From: Paenirhizobium naphthalenivorans
Lineage (GTDB): Bacteria > Pseudomonadota > Alphaproteobacteria > Rhizobiales > Rhizobiaceae
Direction: 5' to 3'
DNA length: 60,557 nt
Assembly (NCBI RefSeq): GCF_007992095.1
Contig: NZ_BJZP01000028.1
Location: 1 to 60,557, forward strand
The notes beneath the pieces are model-generated. The model was given only the letters and a program-made list of their open reading frames with translations. It had not been told where the DNA came from and did no database searches. A program made the translations under genes and the position numbers. Positions 1-8,738 of this stretch are shown one piece after another (within the stretch, counting starts at the first letter, position 1; each line of letters begins with the position of its first letter).

Positions 1-14
1 CCCGGAGGATCCCT

Positions 15-1316
15 TCAGCGGTTGCTGACATCACTCCTGGGCTGAGGCTTGAAAAGCAGGATCGTCATCCAGGTCAAAAGGGTGAGCGCGGTTTGTAGGA
101 TAAGGCGAAAGTATGCCGCTCCGACCAGACCACCATAGCCTATGCCGATCCAGACAACGGGAACAAGCGCCAGACTAGAGATGATCAGCAGTGCCATGCG
201 CACTCTTTGATGGCCGAGTGCCCGCAAGAGATCGGCACCAATTCCGGACAACCCCATCAAGAGCGGATAAAAAGCAAGCGCTTTGACGATTTCCGGCGTG
301 CCGTTGAAATCCGCGCCTAGAACCCGCGGAATGTAATCCGCTATAATGAACAAGCCGGCAGCGACCGGCAAGGCCAGCCCGACGGCGATGGGCAGCAGTT
401 TTACGCCGAAGGCAAGGCTGCTGTTTCGTCCCCCGGCAGCATGCCGAAAATGCCGTGTGTAGGTTGCATAGAGAAATGCTCTGACCGGAGCGGACGCCGC
501 ATCGACGATGCGGAAGCCGGCCGCATATTGTCCGCCTGCCTCCGCTCCAAGCGTGTGCATGATAACCGGCTTGTCCAGATCCTTCATACTCCCGACGGAC
601 AGAAACTCCAGGCAATAGAGGCTCGCCAGTCCCAGGTCCTTGCGCACGATGGTAAAAACAGGTCTACCGAGATCGCGCAGCACCATTGCCACCGCAACAC
701 TGGCGGAAAGCGCGCCAGCTGCGAAATACCACCAGGCCCAGGTCGACACCGTTAGCCCCCCAAAGAAAGCCGCAACCGCGAGGAAGCCGAGTTTGGACAG
801 CATCATCATTACGTTGATCGCAAGCTGCTTGTTGGCTCTGTCGAAGGCCATATAAGCTTGAGCCGCAAGCACGTTCAGGCGCGTGAATATGAGATCCGTC
901 AAAATGATGACAACAAGCGGCAGCAGACCAATTGCATCACCAACGATCTGGCGCAGCACAACGACGGTAGGAATTGCCACAAGCGGGAACGTTACCGCCA
1001 TCATGATCAGCGCATGGCCGAAGTAGACCGGAAAAAGCTGGGGATCGACGGCAACACGGTGCACAAGCAGGTATTCGCTACCGACCCCAATGAGGATGAC
1101 AGCGATCACTGAAACGCTGGTTATGGTGACGAACACACCATAGCCTTCAGCCCCCAGCGTTCGGGAAATCAACATGAAGAAGCCGAGCTGAATAACAAGC
1201 TGGAGACCAAAATTGATCGTGTAGGAGAACGTATTGACGACGAGCGAATGCCGGCTGGCATTCAGGAAAAAGGTGACCACCTTCGCAAGGCGACGTTCAT
1301 CTTTGGTGGAGGGCAT
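15..1316 (-). CDS. polysaccharide (Wzx-type) flippase family membrane protein
   Basis: A 433-residue, highly hydrophobic protein with roughly a dozen predicted membrane segments spread over its whole length and short basic loops. The first segment follows a basic cytosolic N-terminus, and a TLGAEGYGVF stretch near residue 55 matches the G-x-E-G-Y-G loop common in polysaccharide biosynthesis/MOP-superfamily flippases. Such proteins move lipid-linked oligosaccharide units across the inner membrane. The ATG at 1316 is used; its ribosome site is weak. No other polysaccharide gene adjoins it on this strand, although a GT4 transferase and a cellulose operon lie further downstream. The exact substrate (O-antigen, exopolysaccharide, teichuronic-like polymer) cannot be told from sequence. 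The family call is solid; a specific name such as Wzx is not. Confidence 0.8.
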   Translation of the reverse strand: MPSTKDERRLAKVVTFFLNASRHSLVVNTFSYTINFGLQLVIQLGFFMLISRTLGAEGYGVFVTITSVSVIAVILIGVGSEYLLVHRVAVDPQLFPVYFGHALIMMAVTFPLVAIPTVVVLRQIVGDAIGLLPLVVIILTDLIFTRLNVLAAQAYMAFDRANKQLAINVMMMLSKLGFLAVAAFFGGLTVSTWAWWYFAAGALSASVAVAMVLRDLGRPVFTIVRKDLGLASLYCLEFLSVGSMKDLDKPVIMHTLGAEAGGQYAAGFRIVDAASAPVRAFLYATYTRHFRHAAGGRNSSLAFGVKLLPIAVGLALPVAAGLFIIADYIPRVLGADFNGTPEIVKALAFYPLLMGLSGIGADLLRALGHQRVRMALLIISSLALVPVVWIGIGYGGLVGAAYFRLILQTALTLLTWMTILLFKPQPRSDVSNR

Positions 1317-1638
1317 AAGATCATCCGTTCAGTCGCGAACAATAGCTGGCTGAGCCAGCCATGTCCCTCGCATGCGATCGCAATTGTCGCACGATCGGCC
1401 TTCGGCTTCGTTAATAGTAATCGCCAATGAGAACCGACCCCGCTTTTGGGGATGATATTCGCAACGAAACCCGCCCATCCTTGAAGCGCAAGCTTATATT
1501 TCAGCGCAGTCTGATGACTTTAGCAAGCGTCGGCGTGATAGAGGTTGCCCTGTGTGGGTATGCCAAACGTCAAAATCGCCCCGCCTTTGGACCAGGTAGC
1601 GATTGAGATGCGCTTTTGATTGGCTGCCGGCGCCGAGT
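1317..1638. other. intergenic region upstream of flippase
   Basis: About 320 bases without a convincing gene on either strand. The only structure I see is a short dyad CTGGCT-G-AGCCAG at 1346-1358. The promoter of the flippase should lie here, but no clear -35/-10 pair stands out. Confidence 0.5.
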
Positions 1639-3240
1639 TCAGCCGTGAACAATCATCTTCGCCGCCTTTTCGCCGATCATCATCGACGGCGCGTTGGTAT
1701 TGCCGCCAATCAGCGTCGGCATGACAGACGCGTCTGCGACACGCAGATTCGCAATCCCCCTCACCTTGAGGCTTGATGGATCGACCACCGCCATCGGGTC
1801 CTTTCCCATTTTGGCTGTGCCGACCGGGTGATAAACCGTCAGCGCTTCGGCGCGCAGATAGGCCAGGATTTCATCGTCACTGCCGACATCCGGGCCTGGC
1901 AGAATTTCCGGCCCACGGATCTCGCTGAAGACCGGGGACGCCAAGACCGAACGCGCGACTTTGATCCCTTCGACGAGTGTCAGCGCATCCCGCTCGTCAC
2001 TGAAGAAACGGTGGTCTATCCTGACATTGCGATGGCCACCATTGGCTTCGAGCGTCAGTTCGCCGATACTTTTGGGGCGCAGCACACAGGTATGCACGGC
2101 GTAGCCATGGCCATATTCGACCAGCCGACCGCGATGACTGCGATAGCCAGGCACGAAATGGAACTGGATATCCGGGACATCGCCTGCATATTTCGTCTTC
2201 GCAAAACCGCCAGCCTCGACGTAATTGGTCGAAAGCATGCCCTTGCGACGGATGAAATACTGAAATGGTGCGGCAAGCATGGATGGCAGGTTTTGAACGG
2301 ACAATCCGAGCGTCTTGCTGCTGGCCGATCGCACGGTGATCATCCCATCGATATGGTCGCGCAAGTTCTTGCCGACGCCGGGCAGGTCAAGCAGCGGCGT
2401 CACACCGACGTCGGCGAGTTCGCCGGCCGGGCCAATACCGGAGGCCAGCAGAATACGCGGAGAACCGATGGCGCCGGCACTAAGAATCGTTTCGCCGCGG
2501 CAGCCAAGCCTCTTCACCCCGCCATCCATCAGCACGTTGACGCCGGCAACCCGACCGTCAGCCACCGACAGATCGAGCACTTCGGCATTTGTGAGAACGG
2601 TGAGGTTCGAGCGGCTGCGGATCGGTTTGACGAAGGCGGTATAGGCCGAGAACCGTTCGCCGCGGTCCTGGGTGACATTGTAGACGCCGAGGCCCAACTG
2701 GCTGGCCGCGTTGAAATCGTCGTTTTCCGGCAGTCCTACGCTTTTGCCGGCCTCCACCCACATTTTCGAGACCGTATTCGGATCCCGCGGATTGTCAACC
2801 AGCAGTTCTCCGTCAAAGCCATGATAGTCCGGGTCCTGCGACAACATGTTCCGTTCGAGAGACCTGAAGACGGGCAGAACATCCGCATAGGACCAGCCGG
2901 AACAACCGAGTTCAGCCCATTCATCATAGTCCTGTGCGGCGCCACGGATATAGACCATGGAATTGATCGTGCTGGAGCCGCCCAGCGCCTTGCCGCGATT
3001 GACCGGGATTTTCCGATTGTTCAGACCCGGTTGCGGAACGCCCATATAGCCGTAGTCATACTGCCGATTGCCGTAGAGCGACAAGATACCGGCGGGCACC
3101 CGCACGCGAATACTGTTATCGCTGCCACCACCTTCGATCAGGCAGACACTGGTTTGCGGGTTGGCGCTCAGCCGGTTTGCCAAAACGCAACCGGCAGAAC
3201 CGGCGCCGATGACAATATAGTCGAATTCCGCGTTTTCCAC
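1639..3240 (-). CDS. GMC family FAD-dependent oxidoreductase (choline dehydrogenase-like)
   Basis: A 533-residue glucose-methanol-choline oxidoreductase. An N-terminal FAD-binding Rossmann motif (VIGAGSAGCVLANRL, about residues 10-24) is followed by the first GMC signature around residues 82-99 (GKALGGSSTINSMVYIRG), the second around 255 (GAIGSPRILLASGIGP), and the C-terminal active-site pair: His in YHPVGTAKMG near 467 and Asn in GGNTNAPSMMI near 512. The family oxidises primary alcohols or polyols to aldehydes with FAD. Translation appears to start at GTG, with GAGGTGAGA just upstream. It is the last gene behind a NitT/TauT-type ABC importer (68 bases from the ATPase gene), so it may act on the imported compound, and the aldehyde dehydrogenase at 7.2-8.7 kb could follow it. 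The true substrate is unknown; betaine/choline chemistry is only one possibility. Confidence 0.88.
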   Translation of the reverse strand: MENAEFDYIVIGAGSAGCVLANRLSANPQTSVCLIEGGGSDNSIRVRVPAGILSLYGNRQYDYGYMGVPQPGLNNRKIPVNRGKALGGSSTINSMVYIRGAAQDYDEWAELGCSGWSYADVLPVFRSLERNMLSQDPDYHGFDGELLVDNPRDPNTVSKMWVEAGKSVGLPENDDFNAASQLGLGVYNVTQDRGERFSAYTAFVKPIRSRSNLTVLTNAEVLDLSVADGRVAGVNVLMDGGVKRLGCRGETILSAGAIGSPRILLASGIGPAGELADVGVTPLLDLPGVGKNLRDHIDGMITVRSASSKTLGLSVQNLPSMLAAPFQYFIRRKGMLSTNYVEAGGFAKTKYAGDVPDIQFHFVPGYRSHRGRLVEYGHGYAVHTCVLRPKSIGELTLEANGGHRNVRIDHRFFSDERDALTLVEGIKVARSVLASPVFSEIRGPEILPGPDVGSDDEILAYLRAEALTVYHPVGTAKMGKDPMAVVDPSSLKVRGIANLRVADASVMPTLIGGNTNAPSMMIGEKAAKMIVHG

Positions 3241-3308
3241 ACTCTCACCTCGTACTCTCCGGCTATCGCGAATGGCCGCCAGTCAGCGGCAGGCATGACT
3301 ACGGATGT

Positions 3309-4112
3309 TCAGTGATCGTCGTCATCGTCGTTTTTCAGCAGTTCCAGAATCTCGCGTTTCATCGCGATAAAATCCGGTTCCATCACCAGGTCCATGTTGC
3401 GTGGGCGCGCGATGTTGACCGGGATTACCTTCTTGATCTGCCCCGGACGGCCGGACATCACCAGCACTCGGTCCGCGAGCAAGATCGCCTCGTCGATATC
3501 GTGGGTGACGAAAAGCACGGTCTTTTTGGAATGCTCCCAGACCTTGAGCAAGAGCTTCTGCATGCTGTGGCGGGTCTGGCTGTCGAGCGCGCCGAAGGGC
3601 TCGTCCATCAGCAGAACTTCTGGATCATTGGCCAGCGCGCGGGCGATCGCCACGCGCTGCTTCATCCCGCCGGAAAGCTGCGACGGATAATGATTGGCAA
3701 ATTTTGCCAGGCCGACCTCAGTCAGGAAATGATCGACGATATCCTTGCGCTGGGCCGGGGCTATACCCTTGCGCTTCGGTCCGTATTCGACGTTCTGGGC
3801 AACGGTCAGCCAAGGAAACAGCGTATAGGCCTGGAAGACCATTCCGCGATCCGGGCCCGGCTCAACGACGGGCTTGCCACCAACGGTGATCATGCCGCCG
3901 GAACGGTCTTCAAGGCCCGCGATCAGATAGAGCAGGCTTGACTTGCCGCAGCCCGAGGGACCGACGATGACGCAGAATTCATTGCGCTCGACATGAAAGG
4001 AAATTCCATCCAGCGCCAGCACGGCGTTGTCGCCTTTGCCATATTGCAGCACGACCTTGTCGATGCTGATATCTGAGCTGATGGGATTGGTGGAGATTTT
4101 GGCGGCAGACAT
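3309..4112 (-). CDS. ABC transporter ATP-binding protein, NitT/TauT family
   Basis: A 267-residue nucleotide-binding subunit. It shows a Walker A motif (GPSGCGKSS, about 52-60), a Q-loop (VFQAYTLFPW), the signature LSGGMKQRVAIARAL near 146, Walker B LLMDEPFGALD near 168 and the H-loop FVTHDIDEA. The CGKSS and MDEPFGALD wording is typical of SsuB/TauB/NrtD-type ATPases that energise uptake of sulfonates, nitrate, cyanate, pyrimidine precursors or aromatic acids. It ends in an unusual acidic tail (NDDDDDH). It lies 14 bases after the permease gene and completes an SBP-permease-ATPase operon on the minus strand. The ligand is not evident. Confidence 0.92.
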   Translation of the reverse strand: MSAAKISTNPISSDISIDKVVLQYGKGDNAVLALDGISFHVERNEFCVIVGPSGCGKSSLLYLIAGLEDRSGGMITVGGKPVVEPGPDRGMVFQAYTLFPWLTVAQNVEYGPKRKGIAPAQRKDIVDHFLTEVGLAKFANHYPSQLSGGMKQRVAIARALANDPEVLLMDEPFGALDSQTRHSMQKLLLKVWEHSKKTVLFVTHDIDEAILLADRVLVMSGRPGQIKKVIPVNIARPRNMDLVMEPDFIAMKREILELLKNDDDDDH

Positions 4113-4126
4113 GAAATGCGCAATCC

Positions 4127-4927
4127 TCAGTTGGCCCAGGGGGCGGAAAAGCGGCGGACGATCCGGAACAACTGGTCAGTAAACAGGCCAAGAATGCCGA
4201 TCATCGCGATCGCCATGAAGATCACATCGACCTGGAAACCGCGCATGGCCTTCAGCGAGATGTAGCCAAGACCACTGCGAGCGGCGACAAGTTCCGCCAC
4301 CACGAGGTAGGTCCAGGCCCAGCCCATCGTCACGCGGAGCACATCAAGCACATTCGGCAGGGTGGCCGGAAAGACGATGTGCATGACCGTGTCGACGCGG
4401 CGGGTGCCCAGCGTGTAGGCGGCGTTGACCAGGTCGCGCGGGACGTTGCGGGCGCTGTCGGCGATCATCACCAATTGCTGGAAGAAGATGCCGAAAATGA
4501 TGACGGCGACCCGTTGCTCGATGCCGATACCGATCCACAGGATGAAGAGCGGCACGAAGGAGGTTACCGGCAGATAGCGGATGAAATTGACCAGCGGATC
4601 GAGAAAAGCCTGAACGATCCGATAGGTGCCCATCGTGAGCCCGAGCGGGACAGCAACGAGGCTCGACACGATGAAACCGATCAATACCACCTGAACGCTG
4701 GCGAGTACGTGGACCCACAGAGTGCCGTCAGCGGCCATCTTGTAGGTCGTCGCCAGCACGGACTGAGGCGTTGGAAGGAACATTTCCTTCACCACGCCGG
4801 AATAGGTGAGGCCAAACCAACCGCCGATGACCAGCACCCAGACGAGAATGCTCAATGTGGCAGCGAGGCTGCGGGGAATCGGCCTGAATGGCGTGCGGAT
4901 TGTTTTGAAGAGGGAATTGTCGCTCAA
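4127..4927 (-). CDS. ABC transporter permease, NitT/TauT family
   Basis: An inner-membrane permease of the BPD_transp_1 family, about 266 residues from the preferred start. It has about six membrane segments and the EAA loop (cytoplasmic contact with the ATPase) around the stretch NAAYTLGTRRVDTVMHIVFP. I prefer the TTG at 4927, because ACGGAG lies a few bases upstream and the following residues (SDNSLFKTIRTPF) look like a normal permease start. An ATG at 5014 is in frame, but the extra 29 residues are unlike the family and the extended start would sit against an intercistronic hairpin. The gene follows the binding-protein gene and precedes the ATPase gene, so the three make one importer. Confidence 0.88.
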   Translation of the reverse strand: MSDNSLFKTIRTPFRPIPRSLAATLSILVWVLVIGGWFGLTYSGVVKEMFLPTPQSVLATTYKMAADGTLWVHVLASVQVVLIGFIVSSLVAVPLGLTMGTYRIVQAFLDPLVNFIRYLPVTSFVPLFILWIGIGIEQRVAVIIFGIFFQQLVMIADSARNVPRDLVNAAYTLGTRRVDTVMHIVFPATLPNVLDVLRVTMGWAWTYLVVAELVAARSGLGYISLKAMRGFQVDVIFMAIAMIGILGLFTDQLFRIVRRFSAPWAN

Positions 4928-5018
4928 GACTTGCTCCGTTCCTTCACCCGAAAGTGGCGGGCGACAAGGAAAGATCATCGGTATGGGGACGGCCGCCATG
5001 CGTTCCGCCGGCAAAGGA

Positions 5019-5042
5019 GAAGGCGCCGCCCACGGCGCCTTC
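5019..5042 (-). terminator. intercistronic stem-loop after the binding-protein gene
   Basis: A perfect 9-base inverted repeat, GAAGGCGCC at 5019-5027 and GGCGCCTTC at 5034-5042, with a 6-base loop. It lies 10 bases beyond the stop of the binding-protein gene and before the permease gene. On the minus strand it is followed by a weak pyrimidine run. It probably acts as a partial terminator or a 3' stabiliser that raises binding-protein mRNA over permease mRNA. Confidence 0.65.
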
Positions 5043-5052
5043 AGCCATGATG

Positions 5053-6042
5053 CTATTTCATGTCGAGGAATTGCGTATCAACAAGGTCACCATACTTGAT
5101 ATCCATCTTGAGCTTGCCGAAACCGCCCCAGATTTCGCTGCCAAGCTTGATCAGCTTGCCGGCCTCGCCCTCGTCGCCGCCGGCGAAGAATTCGGCGTTC
5201 CGGTCCTTGCCATAGAAATTCACGCCAGCGGCCGAAGACGCGAACTCCTTGGGATCCTCGAGCCAACCGCCAACACCCTTGGCCATGACTTCATAGGCCT
5301 TGTCCTGGTTTTCCTTGATGAACTCATTGGCCTTGTAGAGACCAGCGACCAGAGCGGCGACATCCTTGGGATTTTTCTCGATGTAATCACAGTTCAAGGC
5401 CACGACGTCGACGATAGCGCCCGGTGTCTTGGAGCTATCGATCAGCACCTGGCCCTTGTCAGCCTGCTTGGCGAGCGTCAGGTGCGGTTCCCAAGTAACG
5501 GCAACGGGGATGCGGTCGGCCATGAAGGCGGCAGCGGCATCATCGGCTGTCATATTGGTGATCTTGACGTCGGCCTCAGTCATGCCGGCCTGCCTCAGCA
5601 GGATGTTGAACCAGAACTGCGAGACAGAACCCTCGTTCATGGCAACTTCCATGCCTTTGATGCCGGTGAGGTCCTTGACGCCCTTCGGCGCCAGAACGCC
5701 GTCGCCGCCATGGCTGTCGTCGAGAGCGTAAACCGACTTGAAGCAGACATCCGCTGAGCGGTACTTCATGATCTCGTCGATCGTCGAGGCATTGCCATCC
5801 AACTGGCCGGCCGCAACGGCTGCCATGTACATCGAGGATTCCTCGATGATCTCGAGTTCGACGTCAAGGCCACCTTCCTTGAAATAACCCATGTCGCGGG
5901 CGAGAAAGAGGGGGCCATAGCCGACCCAGGTGGTCATGCCGAGCTTCATTGAGCCGGCTTGCGCGGTCGAGGCAGAGGCGGCAAGCATGGCGACACCGGC
6001 GGCCAGAGCAGCTTTACGAAGCTTTGAAAATGTCATTGTCAT
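5053..6042 (-). CDS. ABC transporter substrate-binding protein, NitT/TauT (SsuA/THI5-like) family
   Basis: A 329-residue periplasmic binding protein. The N-terminus is a clear Sec signal peptide (basic KLRK, then a hydrophobic alanine-rich core, cleavage probably after STAQA near residue 29). The mature protein starts with LGMTTWVGYGPLFLARDMGYF, the standard opening of NMT1/THI5-like and SsuA/TauA proteins, in which the ligand sits between two lobes. The motif AGQLDG and the later VAVTWEPHL segment are also typical. AAGGGA precedes the ATG at 6042. It heads the SBP-permease-ATPase operon and has a 7+7 palindrome upstream. The ligand is unknown; the neighbouring amine/aldehyde enzymes suggest a nitrogenous organic compound. 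Confidence 0.88.
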   Translation of the reverse strand: MTMTFSKLRKAALAAGVAMLAASASTAQAGSMKLGMTTWVGYGPLFLARDMGYFKEGGLDVELEIIEESSMYMAAVAAGQLDGNASTIDEIMKYRSADVCFKSVYALDDSHGGDGVLAPKGVKDLTGIKGMEVAMNEGSVSQFWFNILLRQAGMTEADVKITNMTADDAAAAFMADRIPVAVTWEPHLTLAKQADKGQVLIDSSKTPGAIVDVVALNCDYIEKNPKDVAALVAGLYKANEFIKENQDKAYEVMAKGVGGWLEDPKEFASSAAGVNFYGKDRNAEFFAGGDEGEAGKLIKLGSEIWGGFGKLKMDIKYGDLVDTQFLDMK

Positions 6043-6213
6043 CGCGTTCCCTTATCTATTCTTGAGATGGCCTCTATGGGCATCCTGTCCGAAATTTCGC
6101 ATGGGGCGGCGCCCGCCTGAAGGCTTCGCACCCTTTTGCCGATCAGCCTTGTGGCCTGACGGTAAAACAAAGCACGCTTCATTCGTCGGAAAAACAATCA
6201 TTTTCGGTGATTT

Positions 6214-6234
6214 TGCTTAGGCTGAAACTAAGCA
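6214..6234. promoter_or_regulatory. candidate LysR operator upstream of the ABC importer operon
   Basis: A perfect palindrome, TGCTTAG - 7 bases - CTAAGCA, contains the T-N11-A core expected of LysR-type binding sites. It sits about 170 bases upstream of the binding-protein start and just beyond the stop of the LysR gene. This makes it the natural candidate operator for that regulator. A related half-site (ACTTAGG) occurs at about 15113-15119, upstream of the TMADH-like gene. Confidence 0.5.
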
Positions 6235-6257
6235 GTATTGAGACAGTCTCCCAATTC

Positions 6258-7202
6258 CTAACGACGTTTCTGCGCCATGTTCGGCGCGATCATGCCGGGG
6301 ATATAGGCATCTGATATGAAGGACCGCGCGTGATTGGAAAACGCAGCCAGCATGCGCGATTTGCGAAGCGATTTCAGCGTCGCAAGACCAATCGTCATCG
6401 GGCGGTGATCGCCCGACAGCCGAACCCGCGTGACCTTGCGCCCGTCCAGCGCGGTATCGGAGCGGGGCGTCACATTGGCAAGCGTATAGCCATAACCATT
6501 GGCGACCATCGTTCGGATCACATCAGGATGCGACAACCGAAAGGCTATATTGGGTTGCAGCCCATCCTTCATGAAGAGCGCCATGAAATATTCGCTGGAC
6601 AATGGCAGATCGAGAAAGACCATCGGCAGTTCCGCCAGTTCAGGCAAGGTCACAGCCGACTGGCGCGCTAAGGGATGGGTTTCACCGACGAGAGCATGAA
6701 CAGGCAGGTCGACGAGCGGTGTGAATTCAACGTCATCCGGGATCTGCAAGTCATATGTCACCGCAACGTCGATATTCGCCCGCCGCAAGCCGTTGAGTAG
6801 GAATTCCTGGTGATCGGCCTGAGGGCGGATCGTGGTCCTCGGAAAAGCCGAAGTAAAAGAGAGCGCCAGTTCAGGGAGGATCATCGGTGCCAGTGTCGTC
6901 AGGCATCCGACATTCAACTGACCGCGCACCTCCTCGCTCGCCTCGGAGGCGACCCCGTAGAGCGATTCCGCCTGTTCGACCAACCGTTTGGCCTCCAGCA
7001 GCATCGTGCGGCCGGCCGGCGTTAACGACAAACCCTGCGCGTGATGACGGACGAAGAGCTGGACATCCAGCTCCTGTTCGAGCTGCGAGATTGCCGTCGA
7101 GATCGACGGTTGGGAAATGTTGATGCGCTCCGAGGCCTGGGTAATGCTGCCGGTCGTTCCGGCGGCAATGAAATACTCGAGCTGTCTTAGCGTAAAGCGC
7201 AT
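6258..7202 (-). CDS. LysR family transcriptional regulator
   Basis: A 314-residue LysR-type regulator. Residues 1-60 form the winged helix-turn-helix (RQLEYFIAAGTTGSITQASERINISQPSISTAISQLEQ is the usual pattern, here quoted in two overlapping parts: RQLEYFIAAG and ISQPSISTAI). The rest is the two-lobe effector domain with the common GLGY-like segment written as NGYGYTLAN near residue 240. It is 24 bases beyond the aldehyde dehydrogenase stop, in the same direction, so it is probably the last gene of the upstream catabolic operon. It is also the immediate upstream neighbour of the ABC operon, where a palindromic candidate site lies. It is the likely inducer-responsive activator for this locus; the effector is unknown. 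Confidence 0.93.
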   Translation of the reverse strand: MRFTLRQLEYFIAAGTTGSITQASERINISQPSISTAISQLEQELDVQLFVRHHAQGLSLTPAGRTMLLEAKRLVEQAESLYGVASEASEEVRGQLNVGCLTTLAPMILPELALSFTSAFPRTTIRPQADHQEFLLNGLRRANIDVAVTYDLQIPDDVEFTPLVDLPVHALVGETHPLARQSAVTLPELAELPMVFLDLPLSSEYFMALFMKDGLQPNIAFRLSHPDVIRTMVANGYGYTLANVTPRSDTALDGRKVTRVRLSGDHRPMTIGLATLKSLRKSRMLAAFSNHARSFISDAYIPGMIAPNMAQKRR

Positions 7203-7226
7203 ACGATCGGGTCCTATTTGCGGACC

Positions 7227-8720
7227 CTAATATTTGATCCAAGTCGTCTTGAGTCCACTAAATTTGTCGAAGGCATGCAAGGACAGATCCCGACCTATCC
7301 CCGATTGCTTGAAACCGCCGAACGGCGTCATCGGCGAGAGCGCGTCGACAGTGTTGACCGAAACCGTACCCACTCGCAACTTTTCCGAAAGTCGGTGCGC
7401 ACGCGACAGCTTCGATGTCCAGACCGACGCGGCCAATCCGTACATGCTGTCATTGGCCCGGAACACGGCTTCCTCCTCGTTATCGAAAGTCGAAACAGCC
7501 AGAACCGGCCCGAAGATCTCCTCCCGCGACAGGCGGTCGTCAGCATCCACATCAGCAAAGATCGTCGGCTGGATGAAGCAACCATTGCCATCGATGCTGA
7601 TCCGCTCGCCACCACAGACAAGCCGGCTGGTCTTTTTGCCATGATCGACAAAAGACATGACGCGGCGGGTCTGTGCTTCATCGACAATGGCCCCCATGGT
7701 CGATCGCGGATCAAGCGGGTTTCCGGCCACGTAACGGGCGGCGCGCTCGACCATTTTTTCCAGAAAAGCCTTGGCGATCGGGTGCTCGACCAGCAGCCGC
7801 GAATTGGCTGAGCAGATCTGCCCCTGATTGAAGAAAATGCCGAAAGCCGCCATGTCGGCCGCGGCATCCAGATCCTCGCAATCGGCAAAGATCAGGTTGG
7901 GACTCTTGCCGCCGCATTCCAGCCAGACCTGCTTCATGTTCGACTGGGCGGAATAGCCAAGGAAATATTTGCCCACCAGCGTCGAGCCTGTAAATGTGAT
8001 GCAATCCACGTCTGCATGCAGACCAAGCGCCTTGCCGGCCACTTCGCCATAGCCCGGGACGACATTCAGCACGCCTTCCGGCAGACCGGCTTCGATGGCG
8101 AGTTCGGCCAGCCGAAGCGCCGACAACGGCGATTGTTCCGCCGGTTTCAGGACAACGCTATTGCCCATGGCAAGCGCCGGCGCACATTTCCAAGTGGCCA
8201 TATCGAGCGGAAAGTTCCATGGCACGACCGCGCCAACGACACCAAGCGGTTCCCGGCGAACAATGGCAAGATTGCCGGGCCCGGTGGGTGCTACCTCATC
8301 ATAGATCTTGTCGATCGCCTCGGCATACCACTGGAAGATCGCCGCCGAGCCCGGCACATCGACGGTGGCTGCGTCCATCACCAGCTTGCCCATATCGAGA
8401 CTGTCAAGCAGTGCCAGTTCGGTCATATGGGCGCGAATGAGATCGGCAAGTTTCAACAGCACGGCCTTGCGCTCGGCCGGAGACTTGCCTGACCAGCGGC
8501 CATCCTCGAAGGCCGCACGAGCGGAACGCACGGCAAGGTCGATATCGGCGTCCCCGCAAGCGGCAACCCGGGTCAAAACGACTCCGGTTGCTGGATTGAC
8601 GCAGTCGAAGGTCTCACCCGACTGCGCCTCAATCGGTTTTCCATCGATAAACGCCTTGTCGCGCAACCGGATCGACGCGGCTTCCTTTTTCCAGTCGTGC
8701 TTGGCCAGTTCCACCATCAT
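7227..8720 (-). CDS. NAD(P)-dependent aldehyde dehydrogenase
   Basis: About 497 residues, the normal length for the ALDH superfamily. Visible motifs are the NAD-binding turn FTGSTLVGK, the catalytic Glu region LECGGKSPNL and the catalytic Cys in NQGQICSANSRLL (Cys followed by S-A), then EEIFGPVL and the C-terminal PFGGFKQSGIGRD. The overall pattern is close to gamma-aminobutyraldehyde/betaine-aldehyde type enzymes (PuuC/KauB group). The ATG at 8720 (or 8717) is chosen because AAGGAAG lies immediately upstream; an in-frame ATG 15 bases earlier has no comparable site. It sits between the DUF1028 gene and the LysR gene in a same-strand series. It likely oxidises an amino- or hydroxy-aldehyde made by the cluster. 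Confidence 0.9.
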   Translation of the reverse strand: MMVELAKHDWKKEAASIRLRDKAFIDGKPIEAQSGETFDCVNPATGVVLTRVAACGDADIDLAVRSARAAFEDGRWSGKSPAERKAVLLKLADLIRAHMTELALLDSLDMGKLVMDAATVDVPGSAAIFQWYAEAIDKIYDEVAPTGPGNLAIVRREPLGVVGAVVPWNFPLDMATWKCAPALAMGNSVVLKPAEQSPLSALRLAELAIEAGLPEGVLNVVPGYGEVAGKALGLHADVDCITFTGSTLVGKYFLGYSAQSNMKQVWLECGGKSPNLIFADCEDLDAAADMAAFGIFFNQGQICSANSRLLVEHPIAKAFLEKMVERAARYVAGNPLDPRSTMGAIVDEAQTRRVMSFVDHGKKTSRLVCGGERISIDGNGCFIQPTIFADVDADDRLSREEIFGPVLAVSTFDNEEEAVFRANDSMYGLAASVWTSKLSRAHRLSEKLRVGTVSVNTVDALSPMTPFGGFKQSGIGRDLSLHAFDKFSGLKTTWIKY

Positions 8721-8738
8721 CAATCTTCCTTGCAATCG

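Noticed and set aside
1828..3315. A 495-codon open frame on the plus strand
   Set aside because: It is antisense to the GMC oxidoreductase with intact motifs and looks like low-information shadow sequence.
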